A stretch of DNA of 64,000 bases from Ferrovibrio terrae_A (lineage in GTDB: Bacteria > Pseudomonadota > Alphaproteobacteria > Ferrovibrionales > Ferrovibrionaceae), in contig NZ_CALSAN010000022.1 in NCBI RefSeq assembly GCF_943372915.1, positions 8,751 to 72,750 on the forward strand, written 5' to 3'. The translations under genes were made by a program, and so were the position numbers. Below the pieces are notes generated by a model. The model was not told the origin of the DNA. It saw only the letters and a list, made by a program, of their open reading frames with translations, and ran no database searches. Shown here one piece after another: positions 43,468 to 51,356 of this stretch (positions are counted from its first letter, which is position 1; each line of letters opens with the position of its first letter).

Positions 43468-43503
43468 GGGCGGCTGCGGCCGCTACAGAAGCCGCAGCCG
43501 CCC
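43468..43503 (-). promoter_or_regulatory. Intra-operon hairpin between dctP and dctQ
   Basis: Two perfectly complementary 13-base arms (GGGCGGCTGCGGC at 43468-43480, complement at 43491-43503) enclose a 10-base loop. It begins 14 bases after the dctP stop on the transcribed strand and is followed by only three T. It probably acts as a partial terminator or 3'-end stabiliser that raises dctP over dctQM. Confidence 0.65.
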
Positions 43504-43517
43504 TTATCGGCAAATAC

Positions 43518-44561
43518 TCAGAAGGCAGCGTTACGCTTCTTCAACTCCGCTTTCAGTTCGTTCAGCGCCTGCTCGCCGTTGACGCCGACTTTCTTGACGT
43601 CCTCGTACCAGGCCCTGGTCATCTCATCCGACAGCTTGCGCCAGGCGGCGATATCGCTGTCGCTCGGCTTGACGCCCTCATGGCCCGGCAATGCCAGCAT
43701 CTTGGCCTTGCCTGAAGACTCGGCATCCGACCAGGCCGTGTTGACCTTCTCCGACATCTCCGACGTGCAATGGTCGTCAAACGCCTTCTTCTGGCTGGCC
43801 GACAGCTTGCCGTAGGCCGCCTTGTTCACCGCCAGCACGAAGTTGCTGATATAGAGCGGCGCATCCATATGGTATTTGACCGCCTTCTCGAAGCCGAAGA
43901 TGAACACGCTGCCCCACGGGAAGCTGATCGCATCGGCCAGGCCGCGCTCCAGCGCATCGCGCGCTTCCGGTGCCGTCACCTGCACGTTGGTCCCACCCGC
44001 CAGCGTCACCAGACGCGCCACCGAAGCATTGCCCGGGCGGATCTTGTGGCCCTTCAGGTCGTCGGGCTTGGCGATCTTGATCTTGCTGTGGAAGGTGCCC
44101 GGGTCATGCACGAAGGTCATGCAGACCTTCACGTCGCTCATTTCCTTCTCGGCATACTTGCGATACCAGGCATCGATCGCGGCCGAACCGCTCTTGCCAT
44201 TCGAGAACAGGAAGGGGATTTCGCTGCCGGCGATCACCGGGAAACGGCCGGGCGTGTAGCCGGGATTGACATAGGTGATATCGGCAATGCCGTCGCGCGC
44301 CATATCGTAGTGGTCTTTCGCCTGGCCGAGCTGCTGGGCCGGGAAAATCTGCGTCTTCACCGTGCCATTGGTCGCCTTCTCCAGCGAGGCGCCCCATTCG
44401 GTGAAGGCCGGATGCAGGGGATGCGACGGCGGCAGCCAGTGGCCGAGCCGCAGCGACACCGGCTTGTCCTGCGCCATGGCGGGCTGCACGGCAGCCAGGC
44501 CGAGCGCAGCCGTCAGGCCCAGCGCAGCCGCGCAGGCATAGAAATGACGTTGAATGGTCAT
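43518..44561 (-). CDS. dctP: TRAP transporter solute-binding protein, DctP subunit
   Basis: A 347-residue periplasmic binding protein. The signal peptide ends at about AQA-type AMAQ. Seen: SLRLGHWLPPSHPLHPAF start, LGQAKDHYDMARDGIADITYVNPGYTPGRFP, and DLKGHKIRPGNASVARLVTLAG, whose Arg is the conserved carboxylate-binding residue. This Arg indicates a carboxylate substrate. It is first in the dctPQM-marR operon and divergent from iorAB. The identity of the carboxylate is not shown by sequence; an aryl-carboxylate or 2-oxoacid is suggested by the iorAB neighbours. Confidence 0.93.
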   Translation of the reverse strand: MTIQRHFYACAAALGLTAALGLAAVQPAMAQDKPVSLRLGHWLPPSHPLHPAFTEWGASLEKATNGTVKTQIFPAQQLGQAKDHYDMARDGIADITYVNPGYTPGRFPVIAGSEIPFLFSNGKSGSAAIDAWYRKYAEKEMSDVKVCMTFVHDPGTFHSKIKIAKPDDLKGHKIRPGNASVARLVTLAGGTNVQVTAPEARDALERGLADAISFPWGSVFIFGFEKAVKYHMDAPLYISNFVLAVNKAAYGKLSASQKKAFDDHCTSEMSEKVNTAWSDAESSGKAKMLALPGHEGVKPSDSDIAAWRKLSDEMTRAWYEDVKKVGVNGEQALNELKAELKKRNAAF

Positions 44562-44667
44562 GTGTTTTTCCTCCGCTGGCGGGCCGTCACCAAAACGGGA
44601 CAGCCCTTTTTTGTTTTTTGCACGCGCAGCCTAGCAGCGGCGGGCCGGACCTGTCCACATTGTTTTG

Positions 44668-44678
44668 TTGGACACCAA
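44668..44678. promoter_or_regulatory. Candidate MarR operator in the dctP/iorA divergent region
   Basis: TTGG-ACA-CCAA is an inverted repeat near the middle of the 177-base region between the two divergent operons, and the flanks (GTTTTG and ACTAAT) extend it imperfectly to about 20 bases. Its position suits control of both operons by the MarR protein encoded at 41103. Confidence 0.4.
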
Positions 44679-44738
44679 ACTAATTTCTTGACGCTGCCGG
44701 TGTGCGGTGCGAAATTCCGCCCAATATGGGAGGAATCG

Positions 44739-46898
44739 ATGGAACGCTCTTTCGCCAAAGAGATTGAATCGCTGCGTCTGGGTGATGGCGACACCTTCCG
44801 TGGCGAGGGCATCCTGGCGGTCACCAAGGCCCTGCTGCAGTCTGGCGTTTCCTATGTCGGCGGCTATCAGGGTGCGCCGGTTTCGCATCTGATCGACGTG
44901 CTGGTGCAGGCGCAGGACATCCTCGACGATCTCGGTATCCATCTCGAAACCTGCACCAACGAAGCCTCGGCTGCCGCCATGCTCGGCGCCTCGATTCATT
45001 ACCCGGCGCGCGGCTGTGTCACCTGGAAGGCCATTGTCGGCACTAATGTGGCCTCCGATGCGCTGAGCAACCTCGCCTCCGCTGGCGTCACCGGCGGTGC
45101 CCTGATCGTGGTGGGCGAGGATTACGGCGAAGGCGCCAGCGTGATCCAGGAACGCAGCCACGCCTATGCGATGAAATCCTCGATGTGGCTGCTTGATCCG
45201 CGGCCTGACCTGCCGGTCATCACAAAAACCGTGCAGGATGCCTTTGAACTGTCGGAAGCCTCCAATACACCAGTGATGCTGGAGCTGCGCATCCGCGCCT
45301 GCCATGTCACCGGCGAATTTGCTGCCAAAACGAACCAGCATGCGAAAGTGTCGCGCAACAGCCGCCTGCCCGGCCCGTCTGCCTTCAACTACGACCGCCT
45401 CGCCCATCCGCCCGCCACCTTCATGCAGGAAAAGCTGAAGCTGGAGCAGCGCATGCCCGCGGCACGCAAGTTCATTCTCGAGCGTGGCCTGAACGAGACC
45501 ATGCCGGGCGACCTGTCGGAGATCGGCATCATCGTTCAGGGCGGCCTGTACAATGCCCTGAACCGCGCGCTGATGAATCTCGGCCTGGCCGATGCCTTCG
45601 GCAACAGCCGGGTGCCGGTGCTGGTGCTCAATGTCACCTATCCGCTGGTACCGGAACAACTGAACCAGTTCTGCGCCGGCAAGCAAGCCGTGCTGATGGT
45701 GGAGGAAGGCTCGCCGGATTACATCGAGCAGGCCCTGTGCACCGCGCTGCGCCGTGCCGATATCAATACCCGCGTGCATGGCAAGGACATGCTGCCGGCG
45801 GCCGGCGAATACACGATCGAGGTGCTGACCCGCGGCCTGCTGGCTTTCGTCAAGGCCGAGCAGCCGCGGATCGATGTCTCCGTCTCTGATGCCGCCTTCA
45901 ATGCGGCGCTGGACAATCGCAAGACCGCCCAGGCCCTGATCGGCACCAACCTGCCGCTGCGGCCGCCGACCTTCTGCACTGGCTGTCCGGAACGGCCGGT
46001 CTTCACCGCGATCAAGCTGGTCGAGCGCGAAATCGGCAAGGTGCATGTCGCCGCCGATATCGGCTGCCATGCGCTCGCCACTTTTGCGCCTTTCTCGCTC
46101 GGCCATTCGATCCTCGGCTATGGCATGTCGCTGGCCTCGGCCGCCGGCGTCGGGCCGCTGATGAACACGCGCTCGCTCGCCATCATGGGCGATGGCGGCT
46201 TCTGGCATAACGGCGTGCTGTCCGGTGTCGCCTCGTCGATGTTCAATCGCGGCGACGGCGTGCTGATCGTGATGAAGAACGGCTACACCTCGGCCACCGG
46301 CGTGCAGTATATCCCCTCCTCGGCCGGCAACCGCGTCGACGGGCTGGGCAGCGGCTCTGATATCGAGACAACGCTGAAGGCGCTCGGCGTCAAATGGGTG
46401 CGCACGCTGCGCTCCTATGGCCTGAAGGACATGCGCGCCTCGCTGAAAGAGGCGCTGACCACCACCACCAAGGGCCTGAAGGTGATCCTGGCCGAGGGCG
46501 AATGCCAGCTGGCGCGCCAGCGTCGCCTGCGTACCGATGAGGCCAAAGCCCTGAAATCCGGCGAGCGCGTGGTGCGCACCCGTTTCGGTATCGACGATGC
46601 AGTGTGCACCGGCGACCATTCCTGCATCCGGCTGTCGGGCTGCCCGTCGCTGACCATCAAGCCCAATCCCGATCCGCTGCGTACCGATCCGGTGGCCAGC
46701 GTCAACAGCGGCTGTGTCGGCTGCGGCCATTGCGGCGAGGTGGCGCATGCCGCCGTGCTCTGCCCGTCTTTCTACAAGACCGAGATCGTGCATAACCCCG
46801 GCTGGTGGGACCGCCTGAGCGACCGCCTGCATCGCGCCGTGATCGGCTGGCTGGGTGGCCGCGCGGTCCAGTCTGCGCAGCCGGCGGCGGGAGAGTGA
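44739..46898 (+). CDS. iorA: Indolepyruvate:ferredoxin oxidoreductase, alpha subunit
   Basis: A 719-residue IorA-type enzyme that oxidatively decarboxylates aryl pyruvates (indole-, phenyl- or hydroxyphenylpyruvate) to the acyl-CoA with thiamine diphosphate and ferredoxin. Seen: pyrimidine-domain start with GGYQGAPVSHLIDVL, TNEASAAAMLGAS, the TPP-binding loop IMGDGGFWHNGVLSG, and a C-terminal ferredoxin-like part with CVGCGHCGEVAHAAVLCP plus an earlier Cys pair. The start ATG at 44739 has GGGAGG 8 bases upstream; the much longer open frame upstream is not coding. iorB follows at once. Confidence 0.9.
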   Translation: MERSFAKEIESLRLGDGDTFRGEGILAVTKALLQSGVSYVGGYQGAPVSHLIDVLVQAQDILDDLGIHLETCTNEASAAAMLGASIHYPARGCVTWKAIVGTNVASDALSNLASAGVTGGALIVVGEDYGEGASVIQERSHAYAMKSSMWLLDPRPDLPVITKTVQDAFELSEASNTPVMLELRIRACHVTGEFAAKTNQHAKVSRNSRLPGPSAFNYDRLAHPPATFMQEKLKLEQRMPAARKFILERGLNETMPGDLSEIGIIVQGGLYNALNRALMNLGLADAFGNSRVPVLVLNVTYPLVPEQLNQFCAGKQAVLMVEEGSPDYIEQALCTALRRADINTRVHGKDMLPAAGEYTIEVLTRGLLAFVKAEQPRIDVSVSDAAFNAALDNRKTAQALIGTNLPLRPPTFCTGCPERPVFTAIKLVEREIGKVHVAADIGCHALATFAPFSLGHSILGYGMSLASAAGVGPLMNTRSLAIMGDGGFWHNGVLSGVASSMFNRGDGVLIVMKNGYTSATGVQYIPSSAGNRVDGLGSGSDIETTLKALGVKWVRTLRSYGLKDMRASLKEALTTTTKGLKVILAEGECQLARQRRLRTDEAKALKSGERVVRTRFGIDDAVCTGDHSCIRLSGCPSLTIKPNPDPLRTDPVASVNSGCVGCGHCGEVAHAAVLCPSFYKTEIVHNPGWWDRLSDRLHRAVIGWLGGRAVQSAQPAAGE

Positions 46899-46899
46899 C

Positions 46900-48408
46900 A
46901 TGACCACCACGCGCCCCCTCTGCATCCTGATCGCCGCCATGGGCGGCGAAGGCGGCGGTGTGCTGACCGGCTGGATCGTCGATGCTGCCGAGCGCGCCGG
47001 CTATCCGGTGCAGAGCACCTCGATCCCCGGTGTGGCCCAGCGCACCGGCGCCACCACCTATTACATCGAGATCTGGCCGGAAAAGACGACGCAGCGCCCG
47101 GTGATGTGCCTGAACCCGATGCCGGGCCAGGTGGATGTGATGATCGCCAGCGAATTCGTCGAGGCCGGCCGTGCGATTGCCAACGGCTATGTCTCGCCCG
47201 ATCGCACGCTGCTGATCGCCTCGACGCACCGCATTTTCGCCGTGGCGGAAAAAAGCGCCATGGCCGACGGCCGCTATGACGTGACCAAGCTGTTCCGCGC
47301 TGCCAAGGATCACGCGCGACAGACCGTGCTGTTTGACATGGACCAGGCCGCGAAAGACGCCGGCAGTATTCTGAACGCCGTGCTGCTGGGCGCGCTGGCC
47401 GGGTCCGGCGCCCTGCCCCTGCCGGCCCAGGCCTTCGAGGACGGCATCCGCGCCGAAGGCAAGGCGGTGGAGAGCAATCTGGCCGGCTTCCGCTTCGGGC
47501 TCTCGCATGGCGAAGGCGAGATCGCCGCCCGCGCCGCCGTGCTGTCCACCCTGCCGCCGGCCGCCGCCGTGCCATCGCTGGCCGACCGCATCGCACGGTT
47601 GCCGCTTGCCGTGCAGAAATTTGCCGCCGAGGGCATCAAGCGCCTGATCGACTATCAGGGCGTGGACTACGCCCGTCTCTATCTCGACCGGCTCGACACC
47701 ATCGTGAAGCTGGGCGATGAAGCGCTGGCCAACGAGACCGCACGCCATCTGGCGCTGCGCATGAGCTTCGAGGATGTCATCCGTGTGGCGCAGCTGAAGC
47801 TGAAGCCCGAACGCTTCAGCGCTATCGAGCGCGAACAGCGGGTGCGGCCCGACCAGCCCTATACGGTGGCCGACTTCATGAAGCCCGGGGTGGAGGAAAT
47901 CGCCTCCCTGCTGCCGCCGATGCTGGCGCAGCGCATCATTGCGCTGTGCGACCGGCGCGGCTGGACCGAAAAGCTGCATGTCGGCATGACCGTGCAGTCC
48001 AACCGCATCGGCGGCTACCTGAAACTGCGCGCCCTGGCCGGATTGCGCGGCTGGCGCCCGCGCAGCTTCCGTTATGCCGAAGAGCAGCAGCGTATCGAGG
48101 ACTGGCTCGACCTGATCCGCCGCGCCGCCGCACTGGATACCGCCTTTGCGCGCGAGATCGTCGACTGCGCCCGCCTGATCAAGGGCTATGGCGATACCTT
48201 CAAGCGCGGCGCCGGCAACTTCGAGCGCATCCGCGCCCGTATCATCCTGCCGGCACTGGATGGCCGCATCCCGCCAGCACAGGCGAGCGACGCGCTGGTG
48301 CAGGCCCGCACGGCGGCTCTGGCCGATCCGGATGGCCAGTCGCTCGGCAATATGCTGGGCGAGTTCGAGGCCAGCCTGCGCCAGTCCCTGCCGCACGCCG
48401 CCGAATAA
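46900..48408 (+). CDS. iorB: Indolepyruvate:ferredoxin oxidoreductase, beta subunit (IorB) with C-terminal DUF6537-like extension
   Basis: A 502-residue protein. Residues 1-200 are the POR gamma-type domain that cooperates with IorA: MGGEGGGVLTGWIVDAAERAG, STSIPGVAQRTGATTYYIEI, and ASEFVEAGRAIANG. Residues 200-502 form a helical region found fused to bacterial IorB proteins (DUF6537-like), absent in archaeal IorB, which are about 200 residues. It starts 1 base after the iorA stop and forms the IorAB complex in the cytoplasm. A strong bidirectional terminator follows. Confidence 0.88.
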   Translation: MTTTRPLCILIAAMGGEGGGVLTGWIVDAAERAGYPVQSTSIPGVAQRTGATTYYIEIWPEKTTQRPVMCLNPMPGQVDVMIASEFVEAGRAIANGYVSPDRTLLIASTHRIFAVAEKSAMADGRYDVTKLFRAAKDHARQTVLFDMDQAAKDAGSILNAVLLGALAGSGALPLPAQAFEDGIRAEGKAVESNLAGFRFGLSHGEGEIAARAAVLSTLPPAAAVPSLADRIARLPLAVQKFAAEGIKRLIDYQGVDYARLYLDRLDTIVKLGDEALANETARHLALRMSFEDVIRVAQLKLKPERFSAIEREQRVRPDQPYTVADFMKPGVEEIASLLPPMLAQRIIALCDRRGWTEKLHVGMTVQSNRIGGYLKLRALAGLRGWRPRSFRYAEEQQRIEDWLDLIRRAAALDTAFAREIVDCARLIKGYGDTFKRGAGNFERIRARIILPALDGRIPPAQASDALVQARTAALADPDGQSLGNMLGEFEASLRQSLPHAAE

Positions 48409-48440
48409 AAAAGGGCGCCAGAAGATGGCGCCCTTTTTCC
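48407..48440. terminator. Bidirectional rho-independent terminator
   Basis: GGGCGCC (48413-48419) and GGCGCCC (48427-48433) form a perfect stem with a 7-base loop, preceded by A-run and followed by T-run. It ends both the iorAB transcript and the convergent redoxin transcript. Confidence 0.93.
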
Positions 48441-48459
48441 TTTCTGATACAGACCGCCG

Positions 48460-49098
48460 TTACGACGTGGTGTCGTATTTCACCGTGCAGCCATAGGGCC
48501 GCGAGGTGGCGGTGCTGACCGCCTTGCCCTGCGCCAGTTCAGACAGGGCGACATCGACAAAGTTCTTGGCCGTTGCCAGATCGTCAATGCGGGTCGAGGG
48601 CTTGTCATCGATGCCGCCGGCATAGGCCAGCTTGCCGGTCTTGTCGATCACATACATATGCGGTGTCACCTGCGCGCCATAGGCCCGCGCGATCTGGCTC
48701 TTGGGATCGAGCAGCACCGCCGAGGGCGCCGCGCCACGATCCGTGGTCAGCTTGTTGGCCTGATCAGGCGTCACATAGCCCTGCTCGCCGACCGGCGAGG
48801 ACACGATGGTCAGCCACACCACATTCTGCGCCGTCCACTTCTTCTGCAGCGCCTGCATATTGTTGCCGGTGTAATGCTTCTTCACGAAGGGGCAGTCGTG
48901 GTTCGACCATTCCAGCACCACGGTCTTGCCCTTGAGATCAGCGAGCGAAACCGTCTTGCCATTGGAATCCTTGGCGGTGAAGACCGGTGCCGGCTGGCCG
49001 ACCTGCACATTGGCGGCAAAGCCGAGCTGCGGAATGCCCAGCAGGCCGGCTGCCCCGATGGCGGCAGCGGAGAGAAGGATACGACGCGATAGGGTCAT
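48460..49098 (-). CDS. Exported thioredoxin-fold redoxin (AhpC/TSA-like, single peroxidatic-type Cys)
   Basis: A 212-residue exported protein with a signal containing SRRILL (possible Tat signal) and hydrophobic core. The thioredoxin-fold domain has VVLEWSNHDCPFVKKHY, a single Cys at the usual CxxC position, then QNVVWLTIVSS and PHMYVIDKTGKLAYAGGIDDKP. Such proteins are periplasmic peroxiredoxin-like or thiol-redox proteins. A second Cys occurs at the C-terminus. It starts 4 bases inside the 3' end of the DsbD-like gene, so it is coupled to it and may be its client. Confidence 0.82.
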   Translation of the reverse strand: MTLSRRILLSAAAIGAAGLLGIPQLGFAANVQVGQPAPVFTAKDSNGKTVSLADLKGKTVVLEWSNHDCPFVKKHYTGNNMQALQKKWTAQNVVWLTIVSSPVGEQGYVTPDQANKLTTDRGAAPSAVLLDPKSQIARAYGAQVTPHMYVIDKTGKLAYAGGIDDKPSTRIDDLATAKNFVDVALSELAQGKAVSTATSRPYGCTVKYDTTS

Positions 49099-51263
49099 GG
49101 TTGCACACTCCTTGTCAGGTTGGAGAGAGACGCACTTTTCTGCTGCTGGCCGCGCGCACCGACGCGGTCCAGAAGGTCGAGATGCTCCAGCACGATGGCT
49201 GGGGTGAGAATCTGAGGCAGCACCACACTCTGGCCACCGGCATAGAACAGATAGAGCGGCACGCCGCTGCGGCCATTCTGTTCCAGCACGCGGGTGATGT
49301 CGGGGTCCTGATTGGTCCAGTCACCCTTCATGTAGACGATATTCCGGTCGCGGAACGCCTGCTGCACGCGGTCGCTCGACAGCGCCGTGCGCTCGTTCAC
49401 CATGCAGGTGATGCACCAGGCCGCCGTCATGTTGACAAAGACCGGCTGCTGCTGCGCCAGCAGGCGATCCAGCTTCTGCCGGCTGAAGGCCTCCACGGTC
49501 TGGCCGGCCGGGCTGACCTGCGCCACCGCCGTGCCGGGAACAGCTGCATCGCGGGCGGTGCCATAGAGGGCGCCGCCGGCCACCAGCAGCAGCGCCGCAG
49601 CGCCGATGGCTGCCGCACGGCCCTGCAGGCTGAACGACCAGGCGGCCGCAGCCACCAGCACAAGCCCCAGCATGGCGGCCAGCAGGCCCTGCTGCCCGAC
49701 CTGCTGGCTCAGCACCCAGATCAGCCAGGCGACGGTGGCATAGAGCGGGAAAGCCAGGGCCTGCTTGACCCGTTCCATCCAGATGCCGGGCCTGGGCAGG
49801 CGGTCGGCCAGCTGCGGCACGAAGGTGAGCATCAGGAAGGGCAGCGCCAGGCCGAAGCCGAGCGCGAGGAAGATGGCAATGCCGATGGCGGCAGGCTGGG
49901 TCAGTGCGAAGCCGGTGGCCGCCCCCATGAAGGGCGCCGTGCAGGGCGTGGCGACCACGGCCGCAAGGATGCCGGTGAAGAACGAGCCCTGATAGCCGCC
50001 GCGCTGCGCCAGTCCCTCGCCGATACCCGCGAAGCGTCCGCCGATATGAAAGACGCCGGACAGGCTGAGCCCCATGGCAAACAGCAGATAGGCCAGCACG
50101 GCGATCACCAGCGGCATCTGCAACTGGAAGCCCCAGCCGATCTGGGCGCCGGCCGCGCGCAAGCCGAGCAGCAATCCGGCGAGCGCGCCGAAGCTGAGCA
50201 GAATCCCCAGCGTATAGGCCAGGCCATGACGGCGCATCTGCGCCCTGCCCGCGCCCGCGTGACCGACCAGCGCAAGAATCTTGATCGACAGCACCGGGAA
50301 GACGCAGGGCATCAGGTTGAGCAGGATGCCGCCCAGCATGGCCAGCACCACCGCCTGCAGGATCGCCGCCCCGTCGGCTGCTGCCATCATCGGCGCTGCC
50401 GCCCCATAGGCGATCTCGGTGAATTCAAAGGCCTGGCGCTGCTGCGTGCCGCCGGTGTCTTCGGTGAGCACGAGCAGGCCGCCGGTCTGCTGCGGCAATC
50501 CGGCGGCGGCAAAACTGCCGCGCTTGAGCGTCAGTGTGAGGCGGTCGGCCTCGACCTGCATCGGCTGCGCGGCCGCATGCTCGATCATCGCTTCCTGATG
50601 CGGCAGGAAGGCCGCGCTGTGAATGCGGTCGGCCCGCAGGCCCGGCACGGCCACATGCAGGACATAGCCATCCGTGGTGGTGGCCATCCGCGCCGACCAG
50701 GGCGACGGTTGCGCAATGCCCTGGCGCGCGGTGGCGAAGGCGGCCGCCGTTGCAGGATTGGCCATCCCCGCACCGGCGGGCAACGCAAGATCAAGCGACG
50801 CCTCGCCCGGGATGCATTCCTTCTGGCAGACCAGCCAGTTCACATCGGCCTTCAGCGCAACCTGCGCCGGTACCTGCGCCGGCGGCGTGATCTGCGTCAG
50901 CAGCAGGATCTCGCCCTCGTAGCCATAGTTGACCAGATGCGCGACGGGAATCCGCTCCGGCACCGGCCAGACAATCGGTCCCGCCGTGAAGCCCGCGGGC
51001 AGGGTCCAGCGGATCTCCGTCGCCAGCCCGGAATCGCCGGGATTGCGCCAGTAGGTGTGCCAGTGCTCGGCCATGCGCAGGCGAACCCCGACCCAGAAGG
51101 GTTCGCCGCCGCGGATATCGGAGGGTTCGGCCAGCAGCGTGGCGGCGACCAGATCGTTGCCGGACAGCTGGGCCTGAGCCTGGGCCGGAAGGACAAGGCC
51201 GCAGGCCAGCGCCGCTGCGAGAGCGGCCTGCTTGAGGCAGCGGAAAAAGCCGGGGCGGCGCAT
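49095..51263 (-). CDS. Thiol:disulfide interchange protein, DsbD/ScsB-like
   Basis: A 722-residue inner-membrane electron relay. Signal peptide, N-terminal periplasmic domain (WHTYWRNPGDSGLATEIRW, then CQKECIP with paired Cys), about eight membrane segments including LMPCVFPVLSIKIL and TPCTAPFMGAATG (membrane Cys pair), and a C-terminal thioredoxin domain with AAWCITCMVNE. This is the ScsB layout that passes electrons from cytoplasmic thioredoxin to periplasmic thiol proteins. ATG 51263 is preferred over the upstream GTG at 51314. The redoxin downstream is the likely recipient, which is inference. Confidence 0.9.
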   Translation of the reverse strand: MRRPGFFRCLKQAALAAALACGLVLPAQAQAQLSGNDLVAATLLAEPSDIRGGEPFWVGVRLRMAEHWHTYWRNPGDSGLATEIRWTLPAGFTAGPIVWPVPERIPVAHLVNYGYEGEILLLTQITPPAQVPAQVALKADVNWLVCQKECIPGEASLDLALPAGAGMANPATAAAFATARQGIAQPSPWSARMATTTDGYVLHVAVPGLRADRIHSAAFLPHQEAMIEHAAAQPMQVEADRLTLTLKRGSFAAAGLPQQTGGLLVLTEDTGGTQQRQAFEFTEIAYGAAAPMMAAADGAAILQAVVLAMLGGILLNLMPCVFPVLSIKILALVGHAGAGRAQMRRHGLAYTLGILLSFGALAGLLLGLRAAGAQIGWGFQLQMPLVIAVLAYLLFAMGLSLSGVFHIGGRFAGIGEGLAQRGGYQGSFFTGILAAVVATPCTAPFMGAATGFALTQPAAIGIAIFLALGFGLALPFLMLTFVPQLADRLPRPGIWMERVKQALAFPLYATVAWLIWVLSQQVGQQGLLAAMLGLVLVAAAAWSFSLQGRAAAIGAAALLLVAGGALYGTARDAAVPGTAVAQVSPAGQTVEAFSRQKLDRLLAQQQPVFVNMTAAWCITCMVNERTALSSDRVQQAFRDRNIVYMKGDWTNQDPDITRVLEQNGRSGVPLYLFYAGGQSVVLPQILTPAIVLEHLDLLDRVGARGQQQKSASLSNLTRSVQP

Positions 51264-51356
51264 GGCATAAAATTCCGGTAAAACCGCCTGCGGAGCAAGC
51301 GATATCAGCCTCACAAGGCCGCGAGGCGGTGGGAGCCACCCTGCCTGATTTTTCAG

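Noticed and set aside
43770..44738. A 323-residue extension of the iorA frame upstream to 43770
   Set aside because: It runs antisense to dctP, and the ATG at 44739 has a strong ribosome-binding site and gives the family-typical N-terminus.
44631..46940. A 769-residue minus-strand frame opposite iorA
   Set aside because: Shadow of iorA codon structure; no motif, no ribosome-binding site.
48987..51281. A 764-residue plus-strand frame opposite the DsbD-like gene
   Set aside because: Low-complexity Gln/His/Arg-rich sequence typical of a shadow frame.
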